Assembly: GCA_900552795.1 (NCBI GenBank)
Contig: USBB01000051.1
Coordinates: 1-8,036, forward strand
Length of the DNA stretch: 8,036 nucleotides
Direction of reading: 5' to 3'
From: an uncultured Eubacterium sp.
GTDB lineage: Bacteria > Bacillota > Clostridia > Lachnospirales > Lachnospiraceae
Position 1 is the first letter of the stretch; the number at the start of each line of letters is the position of its first letter. The notes under the pieces are model-generated. The model worked only from the letters and a program-made list of their open reading frames with translations, had not been told where the DNA came from and searched no databases. Below are positions 1 to 5,688 of the stretch, piece by piece. Both the position numbers and the translations under genes were made by a program.

Positions 1-53
<53 letters not shown>

Positions 54-66
54 ATGTAATATATTC

Positions 67-89
67 TGTTGACATTTACCGCGTCAACA
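67..89 (-). other. Perfect inverted repeat in the tRNA-Gly leader
   Basis: TGTTGAC (67-73) and GTCAACA (83-89) are perfect inverted copies around a 9-nt spacer. The repeat covers almost the whole stretch between the predicted tRNA start site and 14 nt before the mature tRNA 5' end. No U-run follows on the minus strand, so it is not a normal terminator. It could be a leader hairpin removed by RNase P or other nucleases, or a protein-binding palindrome just downstream of the promoter. The function is unknown. Confidence 0.45.
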
Positions 90-95
90 TCAAAT

Positions 96-124
96 ATATT
101 ATCATAACAAATCATCATTGTCAA
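96..124 (-). promoter_or_regulatory. Strong sigma-A-type promoter for tRNA-Gly
   Basis: On the minus strand a perfect -35 TTGACA (119-124) is followed after exactly 17 nt by TAATAT (96-101), a good -10 box. Transcription would start near 89, giving a leader of about 36 nt before the tRNA 5' end at 53. The promoter begins only 14 nt past the stop codon of the upstream hydrolase gene, so the tRNA can be transcribed independently of it. Confidence 0.75.
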
Positions 125-138
125 CACATTTTTTCGTT

Positions 139-681
139 TTATTTTATCAATCCGGAGATAGTTTTAAACATATCACTTCCCGCTCTTTCAAGCAGTTCAA
201 AGAGAATCGCCTCGCTTGTAGTAATCATCGCCCCCTCCTGCCTTGCTCTTATTAAAGCAGCATCTTTATCAGATAATTTTCTTGAAGCAACACAATCTGT
301 TACAAGATATACATTATATGCTTCAGCAAGCAGGTCAATAACTGTCTGCAATACACATATATGTGCTTCACAGCCGCACACAATGACATTTTTTACATTA
401 AGCCTTTCAATAGCTTCTGCAATATTATCATCTCTTATACAACTAAAGGTAATCTTATCAAACGCATCCGGTATTCCATCTATATCTTTGATACTGCTTA
501 TAGTCTCGCCAAGTCCACGCGTATATTGTTGTGTTACAATAACAGGAATTCCAAGCTCGATAAGTCCCTGCAAAAGTATCTTTGACCTGCTTATAAATTC
601 AGAACTGTCACCCATTACAGGAACAAGCTTTTCCTGATAATCAATAACTAAAACTGCTGTCTCATCAGCATATGCCCTCAT
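139..681 (-). CDS. Isochorismatase-family cysteine hydrolase (ISOC1/ISOC2-like)
   Basis: A 180-residue soluble protein of the isochorismatase-like hydrolase superfamily, which uses an Asp-Lys-Cys triad. Counting from the ATG at 681, the Asp is D14 in VIDYQ, the Lys is probably K76 before ITFSC, and the nucleophile is C109 in GCEAHICV. The block EAHICVLQTVIDL and the C-terminal TTSEAILFELL...FKTISGLIK resemble the ISOC1/ISOC2 branch more than true isochorismatases or nicotinamidases. The substrate cannot be read from sequence. The reading frame extends to a TTG at 693, but GGAGG (687-691) lies 5 nt before the ATG at 681 and overlaps that TTG, so 681 is the better start. It follows degV by 23 nt and is probably on the same transcript. 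Confidence 0.9.
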   Translation of the reverse strand: MRAYADETAVLVIDYQEKLVPVMGDSSEFISRSKILLQGLIELGIPVIVTQQYTRGLGETISSIKDIDGIPDAFDKITFSCIRDDNIAEAIERLNVKNVIVCGCEAHICVLQTVIDLLAEAYNVYLVTDCVASRKLSDKDAALIRARQEGAMITTSEAILFELLERAGSDMFKTISGLIK

Positions 682-704
682 AAATTCCTCCAATCAACTT
701 AGGA

Positions 705-1586
705 TTACTTTGTATCATCCTCAGGAATGTATACAGAACATGCTATAGCTATGGCTCCATATCCTATATGACATGCAACACTAAGCGACAATGGATCCAT
801 ATGAAAATCAAGTTCAGGGAAAGTCTCTCTTACAACCTCTGCCCACTCATTAGCCTCTTCTTCATTGCCTGTATAAGCAACCTCCATATGGATACGTCCT
901 TTTTCATAATCTGCCTTAAAACGTTTATTCAAATCTTCCTTCATAGCCTTAAGCATGATTTTCTTCGCTGCTGCTTTTCCTCTTGATTTAGCAAAAGCAT
1001 CAAGCTTATCACCCTGTATCTGCAGAACCGGTTTTATATTAAGTACAGTTCCCACAGCAGCTGCCGCAGGAGTTATTCTTCCGCCCTTTTTTAAATATTT
1101 AAGCGTCTCCAGTGTAATATAAATACTCGACTGCATTTTTTCTCTCTCAAGAATTTCTTTAATTGCCGCTCCGTCATAACCTTTATTTATAAGAAGAAGT
1201 GCATCCATAACCGCCTGTCTCATAGTTACAGAAATACGCTGATTATCTACAACATGAACTTTTCCGTCATAATCTGCCGCAACCATTGATGCAGTCTGGC
1301 ATGTCCCGCTAAGACCGCTGGACATTGGTATAAATACTATTTCATCATATTCCTTTAAAAGCGCATCATATTTATTTTGTATCTCTCCTATAGAGGGCTG
1401 CGATGTTGAAATATCAGCATCATTTACAAGTAAATCATAAAATTCTTTCTGAGAAAGATTAATTCCTTCAAGATACTGCGTACCGTCTATATAAAAAGGC
1501 ATCGGCACAACATAAACACCAAGCTCTGCCGCCTGTTCCTGTGTTATTCCGCTGTTGCTGTCTGTCAGCACTGCAACTCTACTCAT
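705..1586 (-). CDS. DegV family protein (fatty-acid-binding)
   Basis: A 293-residue protein of the DegV family, the usual length. Members bind a fatty acid between two domains, and some (FakB) present it to the kinase FakA for phospholipid synthesis. Counting from the ATG at 1586, motifs are TDSNSG (8-13), TSQPS (61-65), the carboxylate-binding-type SSGLSGT (89-95), LKKGGRI (165-171), KP (185-186) and the C-terminal HIGYGAIAIA (273-282). In the last, Tyr stands where many relatives have HTGPGA. No fakA is visible here, so a FakB role is inference. An in-frame ATG exists at 1598 without a ribosome binding site, whereas GGAG (1593-1596) lies 6 nt before the ATG at 1586. It is the first gene of a likely two-gene transcript with the downstream hydrolase. 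Confidence 0.92.
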   Translation of the reverse strand: MSRVAVLTDSNSGITQEQAAELGVYVVPMPFYIDGTQYLEGINLSQKEFYDLLVNDADISTSQPSIGEIQNKYDALLKEYDEIVFIPMSSGLSGTCQTASMVAADYDGKVHVVDNQRISVTMRQAVMDALLLINKGYDGAAIKEILEREKMQSSIYITLETLKYLKKGGRITPAAAAVGTVLNIKPVLQIQGDKLDAFAKSRGKAAAKKIMLKAMKEDLNKRFKADYEKGRIHMEVAYTGNEEEANEWAEVVRETFPELDFHMDPLSLSVACHIGYGAIAIACSVYIPEDDTK

Positions 1587-1626
1587 ATATATCTCCATTT
1601 CTGTACAGTTTTTACATAATGTGTCT

Positions 1627-1655
1627 ATTGTACCTCACTTTCTCATTTGCTACAA
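1627..1655 (-). promoter_or_regulatory. Predicted sigma-A promoter for degV-hydrolase unit
   Basis: On the minus strand TTGTAG (1650-1655) and TACAAT (1627-1632) are separated by 17 nt. The -10 matches five of six consensus bases and the -35 four of six. The start site would be near 1620, about 34 nt before the degV ATG. A perfect palindrome lies 12 nt upstream of the -35 box. Confidence 0.6.
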
Positions 1656-1667
1656 TAGTTTTAAAAA

Positions 1668-1688
1668 TAATTAACAAACTGTTAATTA
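1668..1688. promoter_or_regulatory. Perfect 9-bp palindrome between divergent degV and GNAT genes, operator candidate
   Basis: TAATTAACA (1668-1676) and TGTTAATTA (1680-1688) are perfect inverted copies around AAC. The site is in the divergent spacer, just upstream of the degV -35 box and about 40 nt before the GNAT start codon. Its size and AT-rich core resemble operators of dimeric winged-helix regulators such as the MarR family, but no regulator gene adjoins it and the assignment is inference. No T-run follows on either strand, so it is not a terminator. Confidence 0.5.
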
Positions 1689-1725
1689 AACGCGGTTAGC
1701 AAAACTACTAAACATAGAGGTAAAC

Positions 1726-2577
1726 ATGATTATAAAACAACTTGAATTTTTAGATGAAGTAAATATCAAAGCCATTTCAGAACTTATAAAAGAATGTGAT
1801 GGATACGAACCTTTTTATACAGATATATACGATTTTAATATGATGAAAAAAAATATTGATAAAAATACCCAAAAAAATAATGATTCTTATGAATCGGATA
1901 TATTACAGATTGCAGCTTTTAAAAATGATAAAATGATTGGCTTTGCATCCTGCCTTACTAATGCACATGACACTGAGCTTACCGCAATGGTTGCTCCCCA
2001 TGAGCGAAACAGGGGTATTTTTAAAGAAATGTATTATGCTTTAAATAAATCACTCACACAAAAATACGTCACCAATGCTCCAAAAAAGCTTTTATGCAGT
2101 ATTTCCGATGAGACCGCAAAATTCTTAATTAAGTCATCACTAAAACCTGAGTACTCTTTTTCAGAGCTGTTTTTTGAACTTAAAAAGCCGCTTCATACAG
2201 AATCCGCCAATAAAAATAATGATTATGATTTCTGCTTTTCAGACGACTTCATGAATTACTTTCTATATATCGGTGATGATGATGAGCCTGCAGCAGTGTG
2301 CTGCCTCGATTATCAGGATTCTTTCACCAACGTTTACTCTGTATTTGTAGACGAAGATTTGCGCGGCAACGGAATCGGAACTATTTTTATACAGTCATTA
2401 ATCCATGATTATTTTGCAAAAGAAAACAGACCCCTTTTTCTTAATGTCCAAAGCACAAATGCACCTGCTGTCAGGCTTTATCAAAAGTGTGGATTCAAAG
2501 AGGTCCGTTGTATTAAATATTATGCCATATCAGCAGGAAATCAAGCGGCTGCAAAGCAGACATTTGATTTCACCTGA
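1726..2577 (+). CDS. Tandem-domain GNAT acetyltransferase
   Basis: A 283-residue protein with two GNAT-like halves. The C-terminal half has a full acetyl-CoA site: VFVDEDLRGNGIGTIFIQSL (207-226, with R-G-N-G-I-G at 213-218) then LNVQSTNAPAVRLYQKCGF (239-257). The N-terminal half shows a related strand-helix pattern, IGFASCL...LTAMVAPHERNRGIFKEM (71-102), but its loop is R-N-R-G-I-F and lacks the second glycine, so it may not bind acetyl-CoA. The substrate is unknown; it could be a small molecule, peptide or protein amine. AGAGG (1716-1720) lies 5 nt before the ATG. The last 12 residues (272-283) are encoded by a palindromic repeat that recurs downstream, so the natural C-terminus may have been altered. 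It is divergent from degV and convergent with dapB. Confidence 0.88.
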   Translation: MIIKQLEFLDEVNIKAISELIKECDGYEPFYTDIYDFNMMKKNIDKNTQKNNDSYESDILQIAAFKNDKMIGFASCLTNAHDTELTAMVAPHERNRGIFKEMYYALNKSLTQKYVTNAPKKLLCSISDETAKFLIKSSLKPEYSFSELFFELKKPLHTESANKNNDYDFCFSDDFMNYFLYIGDDDEPAAVCCLDYQDSFTNVYSVFVDEDLRGNGIGTIFIQSLIHDYFAKENRPLFLNVQSTNAPAVRLYQKCGFKEVRCIKYYAISAGNQAAAKQTFDFT

Positions 2578-2584
2578 TATGGTA
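2523..2584. repeat. Long imperfect palindrome, copy 1 of a repeat, spanning the GNAT stop codon
   Basis: The outer arms CCATATCAG (2525-2533) and CTGATATGG (2574-2582) pair perfectly. The inner arms 2538-2552 and 2556-2570 pair with few mismatches around the loop AAA. Altogether this is an inverted repeat with arms of about 27 nt. The inner part plus CACC (2538-2574) recurs at 2671-2707 with 34 of 37 positions identical. The GNAT stop codon (2575-2577) lies in the right outer arm. It could help end transcription of the GNAT gene or be a copy of a dispersed palindromic element. Confidence 0.7.
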
Positions 2585-2588
2585 ACGA

Positions 2589-2645
2589 CAGAATCAAAAG
2601 GCTGTCTCTGACAGCGGCAGATGTGCATAGCACATCTGGATTCTG
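2589..2645. other. Three-way-junction-forming element between convergent genes
   Basis: The outer arms CAGAATC (2589-2595) and GATTCTG (2639-2645) are perfect complements. They enclose GCTGTC/GACAGC (2601-2606/2610-2615, loop TCT) and CAGATGTGC/GCACATCTG (2618-2626/2630-2638, loop ATA). The second hairpin abuts the outer stem directly. All three stems pair perfectly, giving 22 base pairs in 57 nt. On the minus strand the first hairpin is followed by CTTTTG, so it could act as a secondary terminator after dapB. I do not recognise a named RNA family, and it lacks tRNA features such as a T arm. Confidence 0.55.
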
Positions 2646-2663
2646 GAGTATAATTGCCATGTA

Positions 2664-2703
2664 ATATTAAAAATCAAGCGTCTGCGAAGCAGGCATTTGA
2701 TTT
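2664..2703 (-). terminator. Intrinsic terminator of dapA-dapB (repeat copy 2)
   Basis: On the minus strand 2703-2689 pairs with 2685-2671 around a 3-nt loop TTC. The 15-position stem has one C-A mismatch and two G-T wobbles, and is followed by TTTTTAAT. It starts 8 nt after the dapB stop codon. The stem plus flanking GGTG (2671-2707) is a near copy of 2538-2574. On the plus strand the hairpin ends in TTTGATTT, so it may also stop transcripts arriving from the GNAT gene. Confidence 0.75.
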
Positions 2704-2711
2704 CACCAGCC

Positions 2712-3476
2712 TTACTTTCTTGCAGCAATAACATCTCCCATATCGTACATTCCTGCAGGTTTTCCTGCAAGATATTTTGCAGCTTCAACCGCGCCTGTCG
2801 CAAATACAGACTTTGAATACGCAGTGTGTGTAAATTCGATAACTTCGTCCTGCCCTGCAAATATAACTTCATGCACACCGACTATTGAACCGCCGCGTAC
2901 TGCACTGATACCGATTTCCTTCGGGTCTCTTTTTTCTCTCTGTGTGCTTCTGTCATATTTGTAGTAATAATCCTGCCCAAGAACTTCCTTTATCGAATCA
3001 GCCAACGCTAAAGCAGTACCGCTTGGAGCGTCTATTTTCTGATTATGATGTTTTTCAACTATCTCCACATCAAAACCAGCTGGTGTAAGAACCTTTGCCG
3101 CGTCCTGCAAAAGCTTGAACAGTGTATTAATTCCCAGGGACATATTTGCGGATTTAAGAACCGCAACCTTACATGCAGTCCTTCTTACCTTATCGAGCTG
3201 CTCCTCACTTAAACCTGTAGTACATACAACAACAGGCACCTGATTCTTTTCACAATAATCAAGAAGCGCATCCTCAGCCTTAGCTGAAGCAAAATCTATA
3301 ATTACGTCAGCCTTTACATCACATTTTTCAATTGATGAAAAAACCGGATATGTATTATGACCATCATCAAACGGGTCTATACCTGCAACTATATTAATTT
3401 CATCGTCCTTTGCAGCTATATCAGTTATAACTCTTCCCATATGGCCATTACAGCCATGCATAATTACGTTAACCAT
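2712..3476 (-). CDS. dapB: 4-hydroxy-tetrahydrodipicolinate reductase
   Basis: A 254-residue cytoplasmic enzyme that reduces the DapA product with NAD(P)H to tetrahydrodipicolinate, in the diaminopimelate/lysine pathway. The N-terminal Rossmann motif is GCNGHMG (8-14). DFAS (61-64) and CTTG (85-88) line the cofactor site. The family signature EKHHNQKIDAPSGTA (141-155) carries the catalytic His pair (143-144), the substrate-binding Lys147 and the SGT loop. VRGGSIVGVHEVIFAG (193-208) is also typical. An in-frame ATG lies at 3488, but GAGG (3483-3486) sits 6 nt before the ATG at 3476, and MVNVIMHGCNGHMG matches the usual N-terminus. It follows dapA by 35 nt with no terminator between, so the two are probably cotranscribed under the lysine riboswitch. 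Confidence 0.96.
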   Translation of the reverse strand: MVNVIMHGCNGHMGRVITDIAAKDDEINIVAGIDPFDDGHNTYPVFSSIEKCDVKADVIIDFASAKAEDALLDYCEKNQVPVVVCTTGLSEEQLDKVRRTACKVAVLKSANMSLGINTLFKLLQDAAKVLTPAGFDVEIVEKHHNQKIDAPSGTALALADSIKEVLGQDYYYKYDRSTQREKRDPKEIGISAVRGGSIVGVHEVIFAGQDEVIEFTHTAYSKSVFATGAVEAAKYLAGKPAGMYDMGDVIAARK

Positions 3477-3511
3477 TTTAATCCTCATTTCTTAAGCAAC
3501 TTCTAAAATAT

Positions 3512-4399
3512 TTATTTAATCAGACCATAATTTCTCATAGCTGTTTTTAACTTATCAAAATTTTCCTGTTCCATAGGACAAAGCGGCATTCTAAGCGGAC
3601 CGACTTCCATTCCCATAAGATTTAAGGCATGCTTTACAGGAATAGGATTTACTTCACAAAACAGCGCATCAACAAGTTCAAGTGCATCAAACTGCATTTT
3701 TAAACTTCCCTCAATATCCCCCACAAAATATTTTGCACATATATCGTGTGTCTGCTTTGGCGCAATATTGGAAAGAACTGAAATAACGCCCTTTGCCCCT
3801 ATTGACATAAGCGGAACTATAATTCCGTCCTCGCCCGAATACATATCAAGGCATCCTTCTGCAAGTGCCATAGTCTTTATTTCCTGTGCCATATTTCCTG
3901 TGGCAGCTTTTATGGCCACTATATTTTCAACTTCCTTTGCAAGCTTAACTGCTGTCTGCGGAAGAATATTACAGCCGGTTCTTCCCGGAACATTATACAT
4001 TATAATAGGTAAATCAACTGACTTTGCAATTTGTGTGTAATGCTCTATAAGACCTTTCTGAGTAGCCTTGTTATAGTAAGGCGTAACCACTAAAAGTCCG
4101 TCAACACCAGCCTTTTGTGCCTCCTGCGACAAATATACCGCTGTGTGCGTACAGTTTGAACCTGTCCCTGCAATAACAGGAACTCTCTTATTTACATAAT
4201 CTGCCACAAAGCGTATAGCCTCAAGATGCTCCTCATGCGTCAAAGTTGACGCCTCACCTGTAGTTCCGCACACTATGATTGCATCTGTTGAATTGTCAAT
4301 CTGAAAATCAATCAATTCTTTAAACTTGTCATAATTAATTTCTCCATTATCTTTCATAGGTGTCACAATCGCAACACCGGCACCTGTAAATATTGCCAT
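3512..4399 (-). CDS. dapA: 4-hydroxy-tetrahydrodipicolinate synthase
   Basis: A 295-residue class I aldolase-type TIM barrel that condenses pyruvate with aspartate semialdehyde, the first committed step to diaminopimelate and lysine. The Schiff-base lysine is K164 in VAIKAATG. The proton-relay residues are T47 in CGTTGEAST (44-52), Y109 in TPYYNK (106-111) and Y135 in MYNVPGRTG, where R140 binds the substrate carboxylate. Length and motif spacing are normal for the family. At the lysine-allosteric site, by motif alignment with the E. coli enzyme, His56, Asn80 and Tyr106 are matched by H58, N82 and Y108, while Glu84 is replaced by T86. AGAAGG (4408-4413) precedes the ATG by 8 nt. It is the first gene after the L-box leader and is followed by dapB. 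Confidence 0.97.
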   Translation of the reverse strand: MAIFTGAGVAIVTPMKDNGEINYDKFKELIDFQIDNSTDAIIVCGTTGEASTLTHEEHLEAIRFVADYVNKRVPVIAGTGSNCTHTAVYLSQEAQKAGVDGLLVVTPYYNKATQKGLIEHYTQIAKSVDLPIIMYNVPGRTGCNILPQTAVKLAKEVENIVAIKAATGNMAQEIKTMALAEGCLDMYSGEDGIIVPLMSIGAKGVISVLSNIAPKQTHDICAKYFVGDIEGSLKMQFDALELVDALFCEVNPIPVKHALNLMGMEVGPLRMPLCPMEQENFDKLKTAMRNYGLIK

Positions 4400-4441
4400 A
4401 TAACCAACCTTCTTTCCGCTGTCAACAGCTATTTTCTAAAG

Positions 4442-4478
4442 TAAAAAGTATAAAAGGCTGGACACAATGGACCAGCCT
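4442..4478 (-). terminator. Riboswitch-controlled intrinsic terminator upstream of dapA
   Basis: On the minus strand AGGCTGG (4455-4461 on its complement arm, paired with 4472-4478) forms a perfect 7-bp stem with a 10-nt loop, followed by TTTTATACTTTTTAC. It lies about 20 nt past the lysine aptamer and 43 nt before dapA, the expected place for the expression platform of a transcriptional L-box. Its 5' arm can pair instead with the aptamer P1 3' strand, as described under the findings. Confidence 0.88.
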
Positions 4479-4498
4479 AAGAAACTTAATTTCTAAAC

Positions 4499-4654
4499 GT
4501 AGCTCCCCATCATAAGATGACAGTCACAGAATTATTCAAACTGTGCCCAGCAATGTATCTCCAGCATACATCACTTCGGCGTCACAACCTTTCAAACATC
4601 TTCACAGGCCTCTGGAGCCTCCAACGCCATACTCATTAACAACGCAACCTCTAC
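4499..4654 (-). promoter_or_regulatory. Lysine riboswitch (L-box) aptamer controlling dapA-dapB
   Basis: The minus strand shows the conserved L-box core in order: GTAGAGGTTGCG, ATGAGTATGGCG, CTGTGAAGATGTTTGAAAGG, GACGCCGAAG, TTGCTGGGCACAG, CTGTGACTGTCATC, then GGGGAGCTAC. The closing helix P1 is GTAG (4651-4654) with CTAC (4499-4502). Inner helices include ATGTAT/ATACAT and CACAG/CTGTG. Free lysine binding to this class stabilises P1 and favours the downstream terminator, so lysine should lower dapA-dapB transcription. The length, 156 nt, is slightly compact for the family but all the signature segments are present. Confidence 0.93.
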
Positions 4655-4784
4655 TTAATTTAATAATATTATTACTTTATTGTTTATACCGAAATATCAC
4701 ATTTTTTAAAATATCATATTTCTCAATCATTATGACTATATCACTTGAATATCATAATGTCAATAAACAGCTTTTTAAGATAAG
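4655..4784 (-). other. AT-rich spacer upstream of the L-box, with a weak dapA promoter candidate
   Basis: Together with the riboswitch and terminator this fills the 414-nt gene-free stretch between dapA and the SSB-like gene. The best -10 box on the minus strand is TATAAA (4683-4688), which would start transcription near 4676, about 22 nt before P1. The -35 region 16-17 nt upstream is only T/A-rich and poorly matched, so the promoter is tentative. I see no small gene here. The open frames on the plus strand run across the riboswitch and SSB-like gene and are not credible. Confidence 0.35.
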
Positions 4785-4808
4785 ATTAGGGTGTCAAAAC
4801 ACCCTAAT
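4785..4808 (-). terminator. Hairpin terminator after the SSB-like gene
   Basis: ATTAGGGTGT (4785-4794) and ACACCCTAAT (4799-4808) are perfect 10-bp inverted repeats around a 4-nt loop, starting 5 nt past the stop codon at 4814. On the minus strand it is followed by CTTATCTTAAAAAGC, a broken rather than continuous U-run. Position and stem strength support a terminator that separates this gene from the dapA leader. Efficiency is uncertain because of the weak U-tract. Confidence 0.7.
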
Positions 4809-4813
4809 TATAA

Positions 4814-5452
4814 TCAGTCATCTAACAATTCTATTTTGCTTACTGATACTTCATAAGCAACTCTCTTCTCCACCTCTTCATCGCTTATTTTCTTTGTATA
4901 CTCACGGCTCTGCACTCTTCCGCTTATCTCAATATGCGAACCAACCTCTATTGATGCTGCAAAACGTGCATTTCTTCCCCATGCTATACATGGTATGTAA
5001 TCAGACTTGCCATATGGTCTGTTAACTGCAATAAGTATATCTGCAATCTCTCTGCCCAGCGGAGTCTTTCTATAAACAGGCGGCTTACATACATAGCCTC
5101 CAAGAACTATCTGGTTAGTCTTTGACTGATCTACCGGAATATCCTCATCATCAATAAATTCAAGGCCTCTTACAAATATAGACAATACAAGCTTATTCTT
5201 TACGCCTTCATGTCTGTTGTATGAGCGGAACTGTCCGGAAACCTCGACTTTCATACCTCTGTAGTCTTTTGTAACATCTATCAGTCTGTCTGAAACCATA
5301 AGCGGTATGATATCCACCATATCACTCAATCTGTCGACTGATACATTTACAAGGTAAAATCCCTCTCCAAATACTTCGTGACTGAATTGTAACTCTGAAA
5401 CAATTTCTCCAATTATACTCACTCTGTTGTTCTCAATAACCTTATCAAGCAT
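4814..5452 (-). CDS. Double OB-fold single-stranded-DNA-binding-like protein
   Basis: A 212-residue protein with two OB-fold-like halves. The C-terminal half (about 113-210) is clearly SSB-like: NQIVLGGYVCKPPVYRKT, GREIADILIAVNR, DYIPCIAWGRNARFA and GRVQSREYTK follow the order of bacterial SSB. The N-terminal half (about 11-100) has the same layout (VSIIGEIV...FYLVNVSVDR...VEVSGQFRSYNR...LVLSIFVRGLEF) but is diverged. Ordinary SSB has one OB fold plus a flexible tail ending in acidic residues and Phe. This protein ends IELLDD just after the second fold and lacks that partner-docking tip. It is therefore probably not the main replicative SSB. GGGAG (5463-5467) precedes the ATG by 10 nt. It is divergent from typA. 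Confidence 0.8.
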   Translation of the reverse strand: MLDKVIENNRVSIIGEIVSELQFSHEVFGEGFYLVNVSVDRLSDMVDIIPLMVSDRLIDVTKDYRGMKVEVSGQFRSYNRHEGVKNKLVLSIFVRGLEFIDDEDIPVDQSKTNQIVLGGYVCKPPVYRKTPLGREIADILIAVNRPYGKSDYIPCIAWGRNARFAASIEVGSHIEISGRVQSREYTKKISDEEVEKRVAYEVSVSKIELLDD

Positions 5453-5688
5453 CTTAGTATTTCTCCCTTCTTTTACCGGACTTTAGTTTTCCGGAATTGT
5501 GCTTTATTTTTTGTTCTTAATATGTATATGTGGCATCTCTCCAATATATTACCAAAAAATTTCAAAAAATTGTGGCAAAAATATATAATTAATATTTTTT
5601 TAATGCTTTTACTTTTCATTTTATAAAAATATTACGATTATGTATTTTCTATTTAAATAAAAATATATCTAAAAAATATATTTTGCTA

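Noticed and set aside
58..87. Second promoter for tRNA-Gly, TTGACG (82-87) with TATATT (58-63) on the minus strand
   Set aside because: Transcription would begin at or inside the mature tRNA; the upstream promoter at 96-124 is stronger and correctly placed.
2589..2645. Three-stem structure as a possible tRNA or tRNA-like gene
   Set aside because: There are only two inner hairpins, no T-loop sequence, no 7-nt anticodon loop and no CCA end.
2538..2707. CRISPR-like repeats
   Set aside because: There are only two copies, the spacing is 133 nt, the unit is fully palindromic and no cas genes are present.
2594..2878. Minus-strand open frame overlapping dapB and the structured spacer
   Set aside because: It is an out-of-frame shadow of dapB running into the repeat elements, with no ribosome binding site or domain.
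4397..4425. TTGACA (minus, 4420-4425) with TATATG 17 nt downstream, just before dapA
   Set aside because: The -10 box would overlap the dapA start codon, putting the start site inside the gene, and dapA has a clear ribosome binding site and upstream riboswitch.
4543..5025. Plus-strand open frame across the dapA leader and the SSB-like gene
   Set aside because: It covers the lysine riboswitch, a terminator hairpin and part of a conserved gene on the other strand, and has no recognisable domain.
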